DNA of 64,000 nucleotides, from positions 34,821,482 through 34,885,481 of the forward strand of contig OY292274.1 of assembly GCA_958496175.1 (NCBI GenBank), read 5' to 3'. The notes under the pieces are model-generated. The model was not told where the DNA came from. It did not search any database and was given only the letters and a program-made list of their open reading frames with translations. The position numbers and the translations under genes are program-made. How positions within the stretch are numbered: position 1 is the first letter of the stretch; every line of letters begins with the position of its first letter. Of the stretch, positions 47,277-57,772 are shown piece after piece. This DNA is from Sisyra terminalis (taxonomy: Eukaryota > Arthropoda > Insecta > Neuroptera > Sisyridae).

Positions 47277-48479
47277 TTTATAAACATTCAAATATTTCAG
47301 AATTTTGATATTTTTTTTCAAATGTAGTAAATACATGACCGTATCATAAGTTCTATTTTTAACAACGTAATGTGAAAGTTAATACAATTGTGTTTTTCCT
47401 TTTAGATGTTTTGGTTCAAAACAAATAAAAAATATGTAACTTTGTGTTTACGAATAATTGCAATAAATATAATATAATTAAAGTAAGAATTTCTTTTATG
47501 GAAATTAAAAATTTATTGTTATTGAAATAACTAAATTAAGTTCGAATTGAATTAAACGCGACGTACGTAGGTTTTACTTTCCATTAAGTTTCGCATGCAA
47601 GTACCTAATGCTCCGAAATTCTCAAGAATTCGATTTTAAAATAAATCGGTTCCACTAGAAAATGATTAATGGACTATGACTTTTCAGAGAACTTGGCCTT
47701 ATTTTAAGCTTGTTACGAATAATGAATGGAAACGTCGGCATACAAATAAACACATCGAAGCACATATTTTGTACAGGTAGACGAAGTGATCGTTTACATT
47801 AAAATAAACCCCAAAAGTCATTAAGTTTTTTAACGGAAACTGAAAAAGTTAAGCTACACTTTTTTAATGAAATTAGTAACACTTGAGTTTCTATGACGAG
47901 AGAATTACACCGATCGAAATTAATCGAGTAAAACTGAAACGAAATTTTTGATTATCGTTTCACCAGTATTAATACATTAAAAGATGAGAAACGAATAGAA
48001 GAATGATTGTACAAATTGCATATAGTAAGGGAAATAAGTCTAAAATGACTAACTAAGGAAATGATTAAAAAAATAGATTTAAACATATAATGGAATGTTT
48101 TTCAACAATTATTTTTACATCAACTATAATATAATGTTTGGAAACAAAAACGTTCAAGAAATGTTTTTGGGGTAAAGAAAAAAAACAAAAACGAAATTAT
48201 CGACCACTCTTTTTACCCTTTGGGGTAGTCTAAAACGGATCAAGTGTTTGGGCGAAACGGATAAAGCCTAATTAGCAAAATCACAAGATAATAATGTTGG
48301 AAATACAAAAGTCAGTTACTAAGGAAATCTACATTGATTTTTTGAAACCAAAAATTATTTAACGCATATCACAATAATGAGACCTTCTACTAGAATATGA
48401 AGTAAATGCCTCCTGAGCCTAGTTATTATAACTATCATTCTAATTCAATTTTCTTGACTCGCTATTCGTTTTTCGTCAG
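47277..48479. other. AT-rich stretch, no recognised feature
   Basis: Nothing recognised. Confidence 0.5.
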
Positions 48480-48960
48480 TTGCATTATCTTTTAGTCCTC
48501 ATTTTACCTACTCGCTTTACATCTTCCCACTTTATCCTGACGTACATCTTTGTTTTCAAAGAATCAAAGCATTACTCCCAACGAAAGTTGTTCCTTAATG
48601 AATTTAACAAACCCAAACCTCTCCCCCTACAAGCCACCTTCCTGGAAACTAAACATAACACATCAATTCCTTACAAATGACGAAGGGCTTAACAACCTCA
48701 AAGACATCAAAAGAGCAATTACAGCGACGTGGCAAAAAAGTGGGAAAAGTTGGAAAATCGAATTACAAAGTAATGGCATAAGCAGAAGATACCAAATCAC
48801 CCTGACTTGCTTTAAAATGGGTCACACGAGGACGACCCACAATTGTATTTTTTTTTGAGAGGCGAGTACCTAACCAAAAGCATGATCCTCATGTTTGGGG
48901 CAATTGGGCTCTGTCCATAAATGGAACTCTGGGAAAGGAAGATCGCAGACCATTAACATA
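48480..48960 (+). pseudogene. LINE ORF2 C-terminal remnant (Jockey-like)
   Basis: Across two plus-strand frames (48480-48680 and 48550-48858) the translation includes DIKRAITATWQKSGKSW, NGISRRYQITLTCFKMGHTR and TTHNCIFF. Then, past a frame change in a T run, FERRVPNQKHDPH appears. 'LTRLRIGHTRLTH' followed by a CxxC...HxxxxC zinc-knuckle segment closes many Jockey-clade ORF2 proteins; the GHTRTTH part is clear here. The zinc-binding cysteines are not recognisable, and frameshifts break the gene. Codon use is visibly less AT-rich than the flanks. No poly-A tail is evident at the 3' side. Confidence 0.55.
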
Positions 48961-49149
48961 CACCATCTAGAACTCTAGGATATTCTACAGCCTCTGAAAA
49001 GAATGAAAATTGACCTATATAATTATTTTACTTCAATTTTAATATTAAGATATACATTTTAATTCCATCAAAATTAAATAATCTTGTATTATTTATATTT
49101 AATAAAAAACACTTTCAAGTAAAACAACAGCAACTATATTAAAGATGCA

Positions 49150-49305
49150 AGTCTACTGGTGGCTGAGTGGCCATGGTGACCACAGCAAACCTAGTAGATG
49201 CTAGGTTCGATCGTAATATCGAGCAAATTTTTATATTTCTCTAGAGCAGTTAAAAACCTTAGCAGTTATAAAGTGAAGATAAGTAACAACAAAAAAAAAA
49301 AAAAA
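49150..49305 (+). repeat. tRNA-derived SINE, plus-strand copy 7
   Basis: AGTCTACTGGTGGCTGAGTG (A-box), CTAGGTTCGATCGTAATATC (B-box), GAGCAAATTTTTATATTTC, TAGAGCAGTTAAAAACCTTA and AGCAGTTATAAAGTGAAGAT, ending in an A15 tail, the longest tail of the nine copies. The middle body (TACGGATTTTTATT) is deleted. About 120 bp upstream of repeat D copy 2. Confidence 0.8.
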
Positions 49306-49426
49306 GCCCAAATTTTTGGGCTTACCTTCTCTATTTGTTTCCATGTTTTATTTTAAATAACGACTGCAATCTAAATTAATTAGTTATAAAATAATTTTAG
49401 CAACTATTTATTGAATGTTTATAAAT

Positions 49427-49917
49427 ATTGTTTCAACTGACCATAGTTTAAATCGAAATGCATAATATATTATCGTTACAATAATTATTTTGAATTATAT
49501 TTTGAGAAAAAACAGTTAATTGAGTATTCGTGTCACACTCTTCGAAATGAAATATCTCAGCTAACCACACATACCACGCATGCTCCCTCACGATATAGGT
49601 TAAGAAAGAGATGCACTGAGAAGCAAAGCAAGTGTCCCTTGTAACTGTTGCGTATGATGCAATGGATGCAAAATTTATACATTCACAAAAATACTCATGT
49701 TTCATTAAATTGGTAAATTTACGATGGATTTTTAGATAAATCATCTCATTGTACGGAATACATCCAGTTTTTTGTTACTATTATGATTTTATGTGTAAAT
49801 GTTTAAGGGAGGAATACCTATAATAATATCTCACTGTATCTTATATTTATAGAGATATTTAAACTATTAAAGGTAGTATGTGCTGAATACATACCCATAG
49901 ATACGAGAGGGTTAAAT
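49427..49917 (+). repeat. Repeat D, copy 2
   Basis: Full-length match to 13803-14268 and 58118-58580, starting ATTGTTTCAACTGACC and ending TACGAGAGGGTTAAAT. It includes a ~70-bp segment (GATGCACTGAGAAGCAAAGC, CCTTGTAACTGTTGCGTATG, ATGCAAAATTTATAC) shared with the 58-kb copy but shortened in copy 1. Minus-strand frames over it are chance. Confidence 0.72.
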
Positions 49918-50300
49918 TGTACTTAGTACATTTTTTCTAGCATCGAATACAGGAAAGACTATATTTAAATCATTTTAGTATTTATAGGTATTTCTGCCTA
50001 TGTCGGTATATCTGGTAAAAATTAAAGAAATGGAATTATGAATGTTGTTTGAATTCAAACCCTGGGAAATCAATGAAAATGGTGATTATGAAGAATTTGA
50101 GAAGCATTCATTGTTCAATGAATGGTACCGTAATTGTAGACCATTGTAGACATCTTTCCAAATCAAAGTTCTATGTTTCTATATCAACGCAATGCTTTCA
50201 TAATATTTGTAACACTGTCTATATATGTAATGTAAGACCTCTAGGTATATTAAACTACCCGATATTAAAATTATTCCAACATCAGTTTCATAGCTTTAAG

Positions 50301-50302
<2 letters not shown>

Positions 50303-50358
<56 letters not shown>
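50303..50358. repeat. (TA)n microsatellite
   Basis: An uninterrupted TA dinucleotide tract of about 28 units between the arms of the 141-bp inverted repeat. Confidence 0.95.
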
Positions 50359-50363
<5 letters not shown>

Positions 50364-50453
50364 CATATCCAAATAGCTTACTAAAGTAGGGCGCCGTGAC
50401 AAAATACTAACCTTGTAAATGCGCCGCGGGCTCAAAAAGATTGAGAACCCCTG
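50359..50453 (-). mobile_element. hAT-like terminus inside the inverted repeat spacer
   Basis: Reverse-complemented it starts CAGGGGTTCTCAATCTTTTT, then GAGCCCGCGGCGCA, and runs to GGATATGGAGAC before the TA tract. CAGGGGTTCTCAA is a classic hAT-type end. Only one end is seen; its outer edge (50453) coincides with the start of the right arm of the inverted repeat, so the arm is flanking DNA on one side and inside the structure on the other. Confidence 0.55.
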
Positions 50454-50589
50454 GCTTAAAGCTATGAAACTGATGTTGGAATAATTTTAATATCGGGTAG
50501 TTTAATATACCTAGAGGTCTTACATTACATATATAGACAGTGTTACAAATATTATGAAAGCATTGCGTTGATATAGAAACATAGAACTT

Positions 50590-50619
<30 letters not shown>

Positions 50620-50625
<6 letters not shown>

Positions 50626-50656
50626 GTCACAAATCGATGCTTTAACCATCTAATCC
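50620..50656 (+). repeat. 37-bp exact direct repeat, copy 1
   Basis: AAAATTGTCACAAATCGATG and the next 17 bases are identical to 52311-52347. It lies between the second (TA)n tract and a GC-richer GTGCCGCCGGAGTT segment that resembles a hAT interior. The partner lies 1.69 kb downstream. Confidence 0.9.
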
Positions 50657-51677
50657 GTGCCGCCGGAGTTATTAGGAACTCCTTTTTTAATACTCAAGTG
50701 TGTCAATACGGTTTTTATATTTCTAATACTTACCTATGCTATGTTCAAATATTCGATTATCCATTAAAAATTGTTCCACAAAAAGGTTAAAGTAAATTAA
50801 AATCCACGTTGAATAATGGATCGTTTTTTTTCCTCTCATGTTTTCATTTTCTTTATTCCGCTTCTGTTGAAGATTGTGTCTGGCAGAGATAGATATTCTT
50901 TGTAATTGAACTTTAAGAAATTCCATAAAACTAAAACGAATTATATAACGTAGGTATCTGTTCGAATGTTCGGTGTATTATATTTTCTTTTTTGTGTTGT
51001 TTTGTTCACTTTTTCATTGAAGTTATTCTTCAACGATAGCTGATGTAGTTTTCGTTTTCGCAAGATGTTTAATAAGATTTCAAATTATTTTCTCTAAAAA
51101 AATGATGCAATTCATTTATTTTTAAATTACATTTTTAGATTGAATAAATATTTAATAGAAACTCAGATTACACCTCCGTGCCTCGTTTCCTCATTTCAAT
51201 TAAAAAAGAAGATGTAATTAAAGGATACTGCTGATTTTCTCTTATAAATTTGATTACTGTTTGTTGATAAAATCTAGAATTTTTATTGAGTGAATTAAAG
51301 ACCACTGCCTATATTTGACTTAAGCCAATTCATTCGGGTGTATTAATATAAATATTTTTATTGAAGCTTCTTGTAAAAAACTATATTTCATATTCTGATA
51401 ATGCGACCTTTTATTGCTAAAATATTGATCCACTTTTTTAATAAGTAAAACGCTTGTAAAAATCGTACATCACACGGAAAACTTTCTCCAAATCGTTGAA
51501 TATATTATCATTACATCATCCATCGAAAAAAATTAATTTACATTATTATGGAATTTAAAATATCTTACTATTGAATTCATTTTTAGTACTAGATAAAAGG
51601 CCACTAAATTCACTACATTTAAACACATATGTATAATTAATGTAATAAATATGAAAGAAATGTTACTTCTACACAAA
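50657..51677. other. AT-rich stretch, no recognised feature
   Basis: Apart from GTGCCGCCGGAGTTATTAGG at its start, possibly hAT-derived, nothing recognised. Confidence 0.45.
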
Positions 51678-51795
51678 TGAGTTAAGGTGTCTTCTGAAAC
51701 TTATGGGGTTTGAATTATTGGTGTTTCTGTCTTAACTAGTCGTTAAAAATCTTAGTAGTTATAAAACGACAGTAAGTGACTACTAAAATAGTAAA
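51678..51795 (+). repeat. tRNA-derived SINE, degenerate copy 8
   Basis: GAGTTAAGGTGTCTTCTGAA, ACTTATGGGGTTTGAATTA (eroded head and B-box), then TAGTCGTTAAAAATCTTAGT, AGTTATAAAACGACAGTAAG. The body between the B-box and TAGAGTCG is deleted. It is recognisable only because the 3' half keeps the family order. Confidence 0.6.
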
Positions 51796-52310
51796 GTGAA
51801 GTCAAAGCGTTGTATACCAGAGATAAAATTTTGATCGTAAATTGTGAATATAAATTAAATATTCACAAACTACGACAGTTATCTTTACATATAGACAACA
51901 TACATTTACTAGTGATTAGGTGTTGAATCATCGCCATACAGATAAATTCCCAAAACGCATCATTGGTAATTACCTGGAATTTTGAAAATTTACCGGTAAT
52001 ATCTGTACTTTGTATTTATTTACCTTATTTATCTGTAATTACCTGAAATGATTTTATCTCGTATTAAAGGCAACTATAGGTATATTATAACTTATAACCA
52101 AAGTATTTGATGATGTGTATGCGTTAGGGAATCTTGTTTTTAACTTTAGCATCATTAATATTGTAAAGATAATTTTTGCACTTTTTAAAAGCAAACACGA
52201 TATTTCTTGATTTCGTTGTCGTCCACCATATGTACATTTCATGAGATTATCATTGACATGAAACGCGCTTTTAATTATTTACGTTATAATTTAGGATACA
52301 GTTTTTGATG

Positions 52311-52347
52311 AAAATTGTCACAAATCGATGCTTTAACCATCTAATCC
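52311..52347 (+). repeat. 37-bp exact direct repeat, copy 2
   Basis: Identical to 50620-50656; flanking bases differ immediately on both sides (G versus T on the left, ACATTT versus GTGCC on the right). Here it sits in ordinary AT-rich sequence, so this is more likely the donor site. Confidence 0.9.
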
Positions 52348-52629
52348 ACATTTATTTTTTTCATTTACGAATAAAAACCGGTAAACTGGCAATGAGTTAA
52401 GATCTCAGATTTTATTAAATAAAGAAGACAATTCAGATTTGATGAAGTTACGATACGTAACGGAACGTAGCTAATTTGAATATTAAAAAATATTAAATAA
52501 AAAAACGATCTTAAACTACCAAAATTGTATTCTTTGTTTAAAAAAAGTATAAGAAAATTGTTTTTATAAAATAAATGTAAAATCAAAGCATTGATTAACT
52601 AATTTACATTGCAAATACTCATTTCAAAA

Positions 52630-52753
52630 TATTTTACGTAAGATTAAGCGAGGGGGGATGGGTCGAGCAAAATCTCACGAAATCTTATCAAAGGGTGAGG
52701 GGAAGTCGAAAAATAATCAAAATTGTCTCAAGTAGGTAGTTAATAAATTCCCC
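52630..52753 (-). mobile_element. TTA-flanked MITE family H, truncated copy
   Basis: Reverse-complemented, 52753 inward reads GGGGAATTTATTAACTAC, TTGAGACAATTTTGATTA, then CTTCCCCTCACCCTTTGATA and CGTGAGATTTTGCTCGACCC. This is the same order as the left half of the element at 63199-63486. TTA follows the intact end (52754-52756). The other end is missing. Confidence 0.65.
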
Positions 52754-52797
52754 TTATCGGTAATTGAAATTTGATGGTAAATTGCATGCCTTGCCAG

Positions 52798-53001
52798 TAG
52801 GGATGCATTGATTTTTTAAACATTCATATATCGTTCATAAAGAAATATTTTATATAAGTTTATTTAAATGGTGGTAAAAGTTATCGAAAAAACTCGATAT
52901 ATCGTTCATAAACTTCGATGTATTTAACATCGATGTTTCATTTTTAAAAATATCGATGTTCTAATATTGATTTTCTTATGAGTAATGCTGCATAATCCTT
53001 A
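52798..53001. mobile_element. hAT-type MITE family A, copy 3 (short)
   Basis: 204 bp, TAGGGATGCATTGATTTTTT to GCTGCATAATCCTTA. The 8-mers CTTGCCAG (52790-52797) and GTTACCAG (53002-53009) match at 6 of 8. Subterminal ATATATCGTTCATAAA, TAAATGGTGGTAAAAGTTA and AACATCGATGTTTC blocks are shared with 18298-18769, but the central ~230 bp of that copy is absent. Confidence 0.82.
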
Positions 53002-53009
53002 GTTACCAG

Positions 53010-53359
53010 TGATGCAATGAATAACAGTTTTCGCACATGCGTAAATCGCGAATAGAAATTAAAATACGAATATTCGGTTTCTTTATTTTGGGGCCCATTA
53101 TATTCTGGAAAAAAAATTGTTTCTCAATACTCTTTATAAAATCATAAAAATGATGAATTTATCAATTCAACATACAAAATATATTTTTTTTCCGAAATAA
53201 GGTTCTTTTAAATCTTCATATAAATGATAGCCTCCGCCATAAGAATTTTTTTTCAAATGTTTTTAAATAACGGAAAGAAATAAGATAGTAACAATCCGAA
53301 AGAAAATAAGAACATTAGAATTAGACTTTACGAGAAAATGTTTAAAACACAGTGGTGTA
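53010..53359. other. AT-rich stretch, no recognised feature
   Basis: Nothing recognised. Confidence 0.5.
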
Positions 53360-53579
53360 AACGGTTCATGTCCATTTTAAAACTGTTAAATCTGGCAACG
53401 TTGCATTTTCTATTTTGTAATACGTGAATAAATCGGCTCATAATGAAAACTTAGCCACAAAAGAAGAAAATATACTGTATTAGAATTGAATTTACAAAAA
53501 AATCGCGAATACAATAAAAAACAAAGTAGAAAATGTAACGTTGTCAGATTGGACGATTCTAAAATGGACATGAGCCGTA
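53360..53579 (+). mobile_element. TIR MITE family G, full copy
   Basis: About 220 bp. The left arm ACGGTTCATGTCCATTTTAA, then AATCTGGCAACGTTGCATTT, is mirrored by the right arm AACGTTGTCAGATTGG, then TTCTAAAATGGACATGAGCC. The centre (CGGCTCATAATGAAAACTTA, GCCACAAAAGAAGAAAATAT) matches 27229-27462 in inverse. TA-rich borders suggest a TA target site, not proven. Confidence 0.76.
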
Positions 53580-53919
53580 TAAACTTAATGAGGATTAATG
53601 TTTAAGTTATTTTATCCTCGTATTCGATTCGGAGATCCTATCTCTCTCCAACTGTCTTTTCGCTACAATGAACTTGGTCGTAATGGTTGTCGTTACTATG
53701 CGCATGATCAACATAGATAGACAGCGATAGAATCCCCGAAATTTAAGGTGAAATGTTGAGCAATGAAGAAAGCATTGGTTATTTACAACATGGACATTAT
53801 GTACTGTATCTCTGTGGTTTAAAAGTTACAAGAAATTATAAAATATGAATAAAAGACATAATATGACGAATGAACGTTAAATGCTCTGTGAAAGTATACT
53901 AGGAAATAGGGCACTACAC

Positions 53920-54150
53920 TGATCTGGTACAAATTTGGGACCCCCCAAGAAAGAGACGACGAAGAAGACCAGCTCTACGATGGAAAACTAACATCGGACA
54001 AGCAATGGCAGTGAAAGATCTAAGGTGTGGGGGAGGGGGTAGAAAATCACAAAATTGTAGAGGGCTAAAAAGCCGAACTCGCAAGAGGAACATTCCGAAG
54101 AAGTGGCACTTGTTCAAGCTATTGGAAAAGACTAAATTGAAATTTTGAAA
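53920..54150 (+). pseudogene. Possible LINE protein tail (basic RxRxRW block)
   Basis: One plus-strand frame reads PPRKRRRRRPALRWKTNIGQ, then a Gly run and KKWHLFKLLEK. Several LINE ORF2 proteins end in an RRGRPxxRWxDDI block followed by a Trp-containing tail; this is the only resemblance. It is less AT-rich than the surroundings. Frames on the opposite strand are shadows. Low confidence; it may be chance or another element. Confidence 0.28.
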
Positions 54151-55410
54151 ACCTTAATGTGAACATCTTTTTGGGGTGACATCGAAAAAAAATCAATTAT
54201 GAGCCAAAAAAGACGCTCTAATATACGATACGTATTTAAAGTATCAGGGAGTTTACTCTTTGCTACTATTGATAACTATTATTTATCTAACAGTCATTTA
54301 AATCATCTTTCGCAATTCAAAATCAATATAATGATCAATTTTTCATAATTGATTTTACAAGTAGGTAATTTTTGTTTTGTTTAATTGAAAAATATCACTA
54401 ATTATTGCTTACGGATTGATTAACGGTTGAAAATTATTGATACTGTGCTTATTTTAGAATTATTCTGATAAGATAAACTTGATAATTAAAACGGTTGCTA
54501 TTTTTAAAATATATCAATAATTTTAATGTATACCCTTTTACCCTTTTGGGATATGCGATATTATAAGTTTTCCAGTTCAAGTTATGTAAGCGACTAAACT
54601 CACACCATTTATTCTTAGTTAATTATACAAACGACAACGTGGAAGAAATTTTAAATTTATGATAATTACATAATTTATGTATAATGTTGTGTCGTGTCTA
54701 AGACACAAAAAACGCATTAAAAATCCTTTAATTTCAAAGTTTTATTTTTCAAAAACCTAATGGTGTTGATATTGGAAATGTGAATGATGATTGTTAGTTT
54801 AGAACATTTTATTGAGAAGCAGAGTTATAAAAAATGTAAACAATATTCCGTAAATATTAGCTGTTTGCTCAATTACTTATATTCTAATATCTAACATTGA
54901 TCGTTTCACAAATTAAACACTACATGATATACACATAGGTTCCTTTAATTTGTGTACTAGATAAAGAACTTTAATATATTTATAAAATACGTTTTTCCGA
55001 TTTTGTATACAATTCAGTTTCTATATGCATTTCATGTTATTACACGAAAGAAATTCTTCATCTTCTAGAGAATATTCCGAAAGATAATTTTAATTATGCA
55101 TATTATCTCCTTTTACTTTCAGATGTTCTTTCAATAAAATATGAGTAGGACAAGTACATCATAACATTTTCTATTTCAATTGGTAAAATCCCTTATTTTT
55201 TAATAAATGTTTCAACCAAATAAAATTATAAATACATGGAATATTCCCTACTGTAAAAAATGTCAAAAAAGAAATTGAAACTATTGTAATGGTATTATTA
55301 AATTTAATAAATCTAATGCTTTATATTGATGCTTGCAATTTACAAAATTTAATGTGGTTTACATTCGCTTTGGGAGTTTAGATTATTGATTTTGTGAATT
55401 TATTTTTGAA
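54151..55410. other. AT-rich stretch, no recognised feature
   Basis: Nothing recognised. Confidence 0.5.
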
Positions 55411-55624
55411 TTTAACTTTTGTTATATCAATCAACATAACAGAAGCTATTGTTCAAAATAAATTTAATTATTTACCTTTTTAAGTATTAAAAGCTTTATG
55501 TATTATGTAATAGCGTATTTAACGTTTGTTATATCAATCAACATAACAGAAGCTATTGTTCAAAATAAATTTAATTATTTACCTTTTTAAGTATTAAAAG
55601 CTTTATCTATTATGTAATAGCGTA
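55411..55624. repeat. 107-bp tandem duplication
   Basis: Units 55411-55517 and 55518-55624 differ at about two positions (AACTTTTG versus AACGTTTG, TTTATGTATT versus TTTATCTATT). Each holds ATATCAATCAACATAACAGA. No third unit. The near identity in otherwise diverged sequence indicates a recent duplication. Confidence 0.92.
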
Positions 55625-56893
55625 TTTTAATGGAATTTTATTCAAAGTATATAGGTAATAAAGATTTGTTCTTTGATGCTGTTCATTACCTGTTCATAAC
55701 CGATGCAAAATAAATAATCCTTGTCATTATGCTCATGAGCGACGTAAAACTTATCCAGAATTCAATCATCTTTGCGACCGTTTATTATGATCCCCGATTT
55801 ATTATCCTTCGATATCATCTTTTAATAAATGCGCTGAGCTACCCTCTATAAAAATGGAAAAAACTAGTCGTCTACTTCATCATTCGATAAACCACTTGCT
55901 ATAAATCCGAATTAAATAAAGTTTACAGTTATAGAAAAAAAATTAAAAATCTTCGTTTCTTTTTATCTTAGATAGTTAAATAATAAATTAAATGGGATAT
56001 AAAAATAAAGAGTAACGATTTAATAATAGCTGTAGCGGTTGCGATTCTACAATGTAAAGTATTTCCGTAATTCTGAAACAATAATAAGATTAATATTTAA
56101 AAATAAAAAGCAGTTTAAGCAGAAAAGCTCTATAGCATAATAAACCGTTTTTATGTAGTTATAGCGAGTTCTATTATTATCATTTACATTGTTATTTTTA
56201 GTATTTTTATAATTTTGTTTTTATATGCATATAAATTAGAGTGAGTCAAAAAAATCGACTTTTCTTTACTAGTTACACAAAAAAAAAATTGGTTCGTAGA
56301 CACCTCGTACGCATGTGATTTGGTTTTTGAAAACGGCTCTAACGATTTTGATGAAAATTTGAAATTCAATAGAATTTTGCTTTTAAAGTTTATCTGTAAA
56401 GTTGTATTCTATGAAAAAACGCAAATTTCCACGAAAAACGGGATTTTTTTTACGTCATCTGTTGATGTGCGTACATAATGAATTAAATCTGTGCTGGTTT
56501 GAACATAGACTAATATATAACAATTGGTTTCAAATTTTATTCAAATATGTATCTGTGAAATACTTTTAAAATAAAAAAATTCTATTATTGAGTTGCATTG
56601 TCAAAACGATATTTTGATATTTTGGACTTCAGCTTTTAGATTTGCATTTTTCTAAAATTATTATCTCCATTGTCAATTTTAATAACTCAAATAAATAATA
56701 ATAATTATTGAACTTTATAATACGTGTTGCATATTTTTCGTTTGTTCATCTAATACTTCCACATAGCCGAAACATATTTGAATGAAATTTCATAACATTT
56801 AATGAAATTTCAAACCGAATTGAATTCGGTCGTCCAGGTAGGTACTGTTGCTAAAAGGCTGATGTTAATCCGAGTAGGAGTTTAAAAGGTTTA
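55625..56893. other. AT-rich stretch, no recognised feature
   Basis: A block at about 56230-56480 (AGTGAGTCAAAAAAATCG, CGCAAATTTCCACGAAAAAC, CGTCATCTGTTGATGTGCG) has a moderately complex composition and may be an old repeat, but I cannot classify it. Nothing else seen. Confidence 0.45.
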
Positions 56894-57303
56894 GGCCCGG
56901 TATTTTCACATTTAGATAGTGACATTTATCTTCCAGATAAAATTTTAACCGGAAGATAGAGAAAACATGCGTACTTTTACATAAAAATAATCATATCTTC
57001 AGGATAAAATTAAACTATCTCCTAGATTGTTTATTCAGTACTCAGACTTCCAAATAGTCTTTTTATTTAATAGATAGAACATACATCGCCTTCTTATTGT
57101 TTCTGCACATTGTTAGTGCTGTCAAACTTAAGTGAAGCGAAAAAATTATATTACGAAATTGCAAGAATTTTCTGCCTATTTGGAGATTTACGAATTTATT
57201 AGGTAAATATATTGTGTAAATTAAATAAGCATCAATTTCATGTAATCAGACATAAAAAATATTAATCAGTTACTTTATGGATATATTACAATTATAAATA
57301 AAA

Positions 57304-57708
57304 GTGGAAATAGTTACTACGGATAATTTGGAATAGCTCAATGACCCTGAGGAAGAATTGATTCAACTTATAGAAATTATAAATCCTGAACAACAATATA
57401 ATGTAAGGCCAAGAATTGATCATTTTAAAAAATGGACAGATCAAAAACTTTTCCAAAGATTTCGTTTTTCAAAACTTACGGTCGAATTTATATTATTACA
57501 AATTTAAGAAAAATGTGCAGTACTACATAATATAACGATAGACCGAATGGAAAATTTTTTTGACACCGATGAGAATTCGGTCATGGAAGACAATATTCTT
57601 CCAGAAGAACAGGAAAGAAATGTTGAAATTCATAATAATTTTTCCGCAGACCTTTTATTGATTATTTTAGGAATTTATTGCATCAATAAAACGCTTAACA
57701 ATAAATAA
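57304..57708 (+). pseudogene. HARBI1-like transposase, N- and C-terminal pieces fused
   Basis: A single reading frame runs 135 codons with two internal stops. Residues about 38-72 read NVRPRIDHFKKWTDQKLFQR then FRFSKLTVEFILLQI, the N-terminal block of Harbinger nucleases. After a stop comes EKCAVLHNITIDRMENFF, the CAVLHNI motif that lies near the C-terminus of the same proteins. The central catalytic DDE domain, some 200 residues, is missing, with the join exactly in frame. An acidic tail follows and a final stop at 57706-57708. It cannot be a nuclease; at most it would keep a DNA- or partner-binding piece if it were ever translated, which the stops argue against. HARBI1-like identity is well supported by both blocks. 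Confidence 0.82.
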
Positions 57709-57772
57709 TAGAATAAATATATATTTGTATTATGAAAATAAAAATGTGTTATTTAATAAAAGTTGTATAAAA

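Larger units (their letters stand above)
50162..50593. repeat. Perfect 141-bp inverted repeat around (TA)n
   Basis: Arm 50162-50302 (starts ATCAAAGTTCTATGTTTC, ends CATAGCTTTAAGCC) is reproduced exactly in inverse at 50453-50593. The 150-bp spacer holds a (TA)n tract, about 50303-50358, then a hAT-like end. A second (TA)n tract, about 50591-50619, follows the right arm. No mismatch was found over 141 bp, so the duplication is recent, under conversion, or an assembly artefact. Both arms give the same meaningless frame. Confidence 0.92.

Noticed and set aside
50042..50152. 36-codon frame (FEFKPWEINENGDYEEFEKH ...) with protein-like composition
   Set aside because: Attractive residue mix but very short, an in-frame stop immediately upstream, no recognised family and no clear splice context. 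Could be a last-exon or transposase scrap; not supportable.
50049..50649. 111- and 80-codon frames with a shared peptide and Tyr-Ile runs
   Set aside because: They are the two arms of the perfect inverted repeat read from either side plus translated (TA)n; no coding signal.
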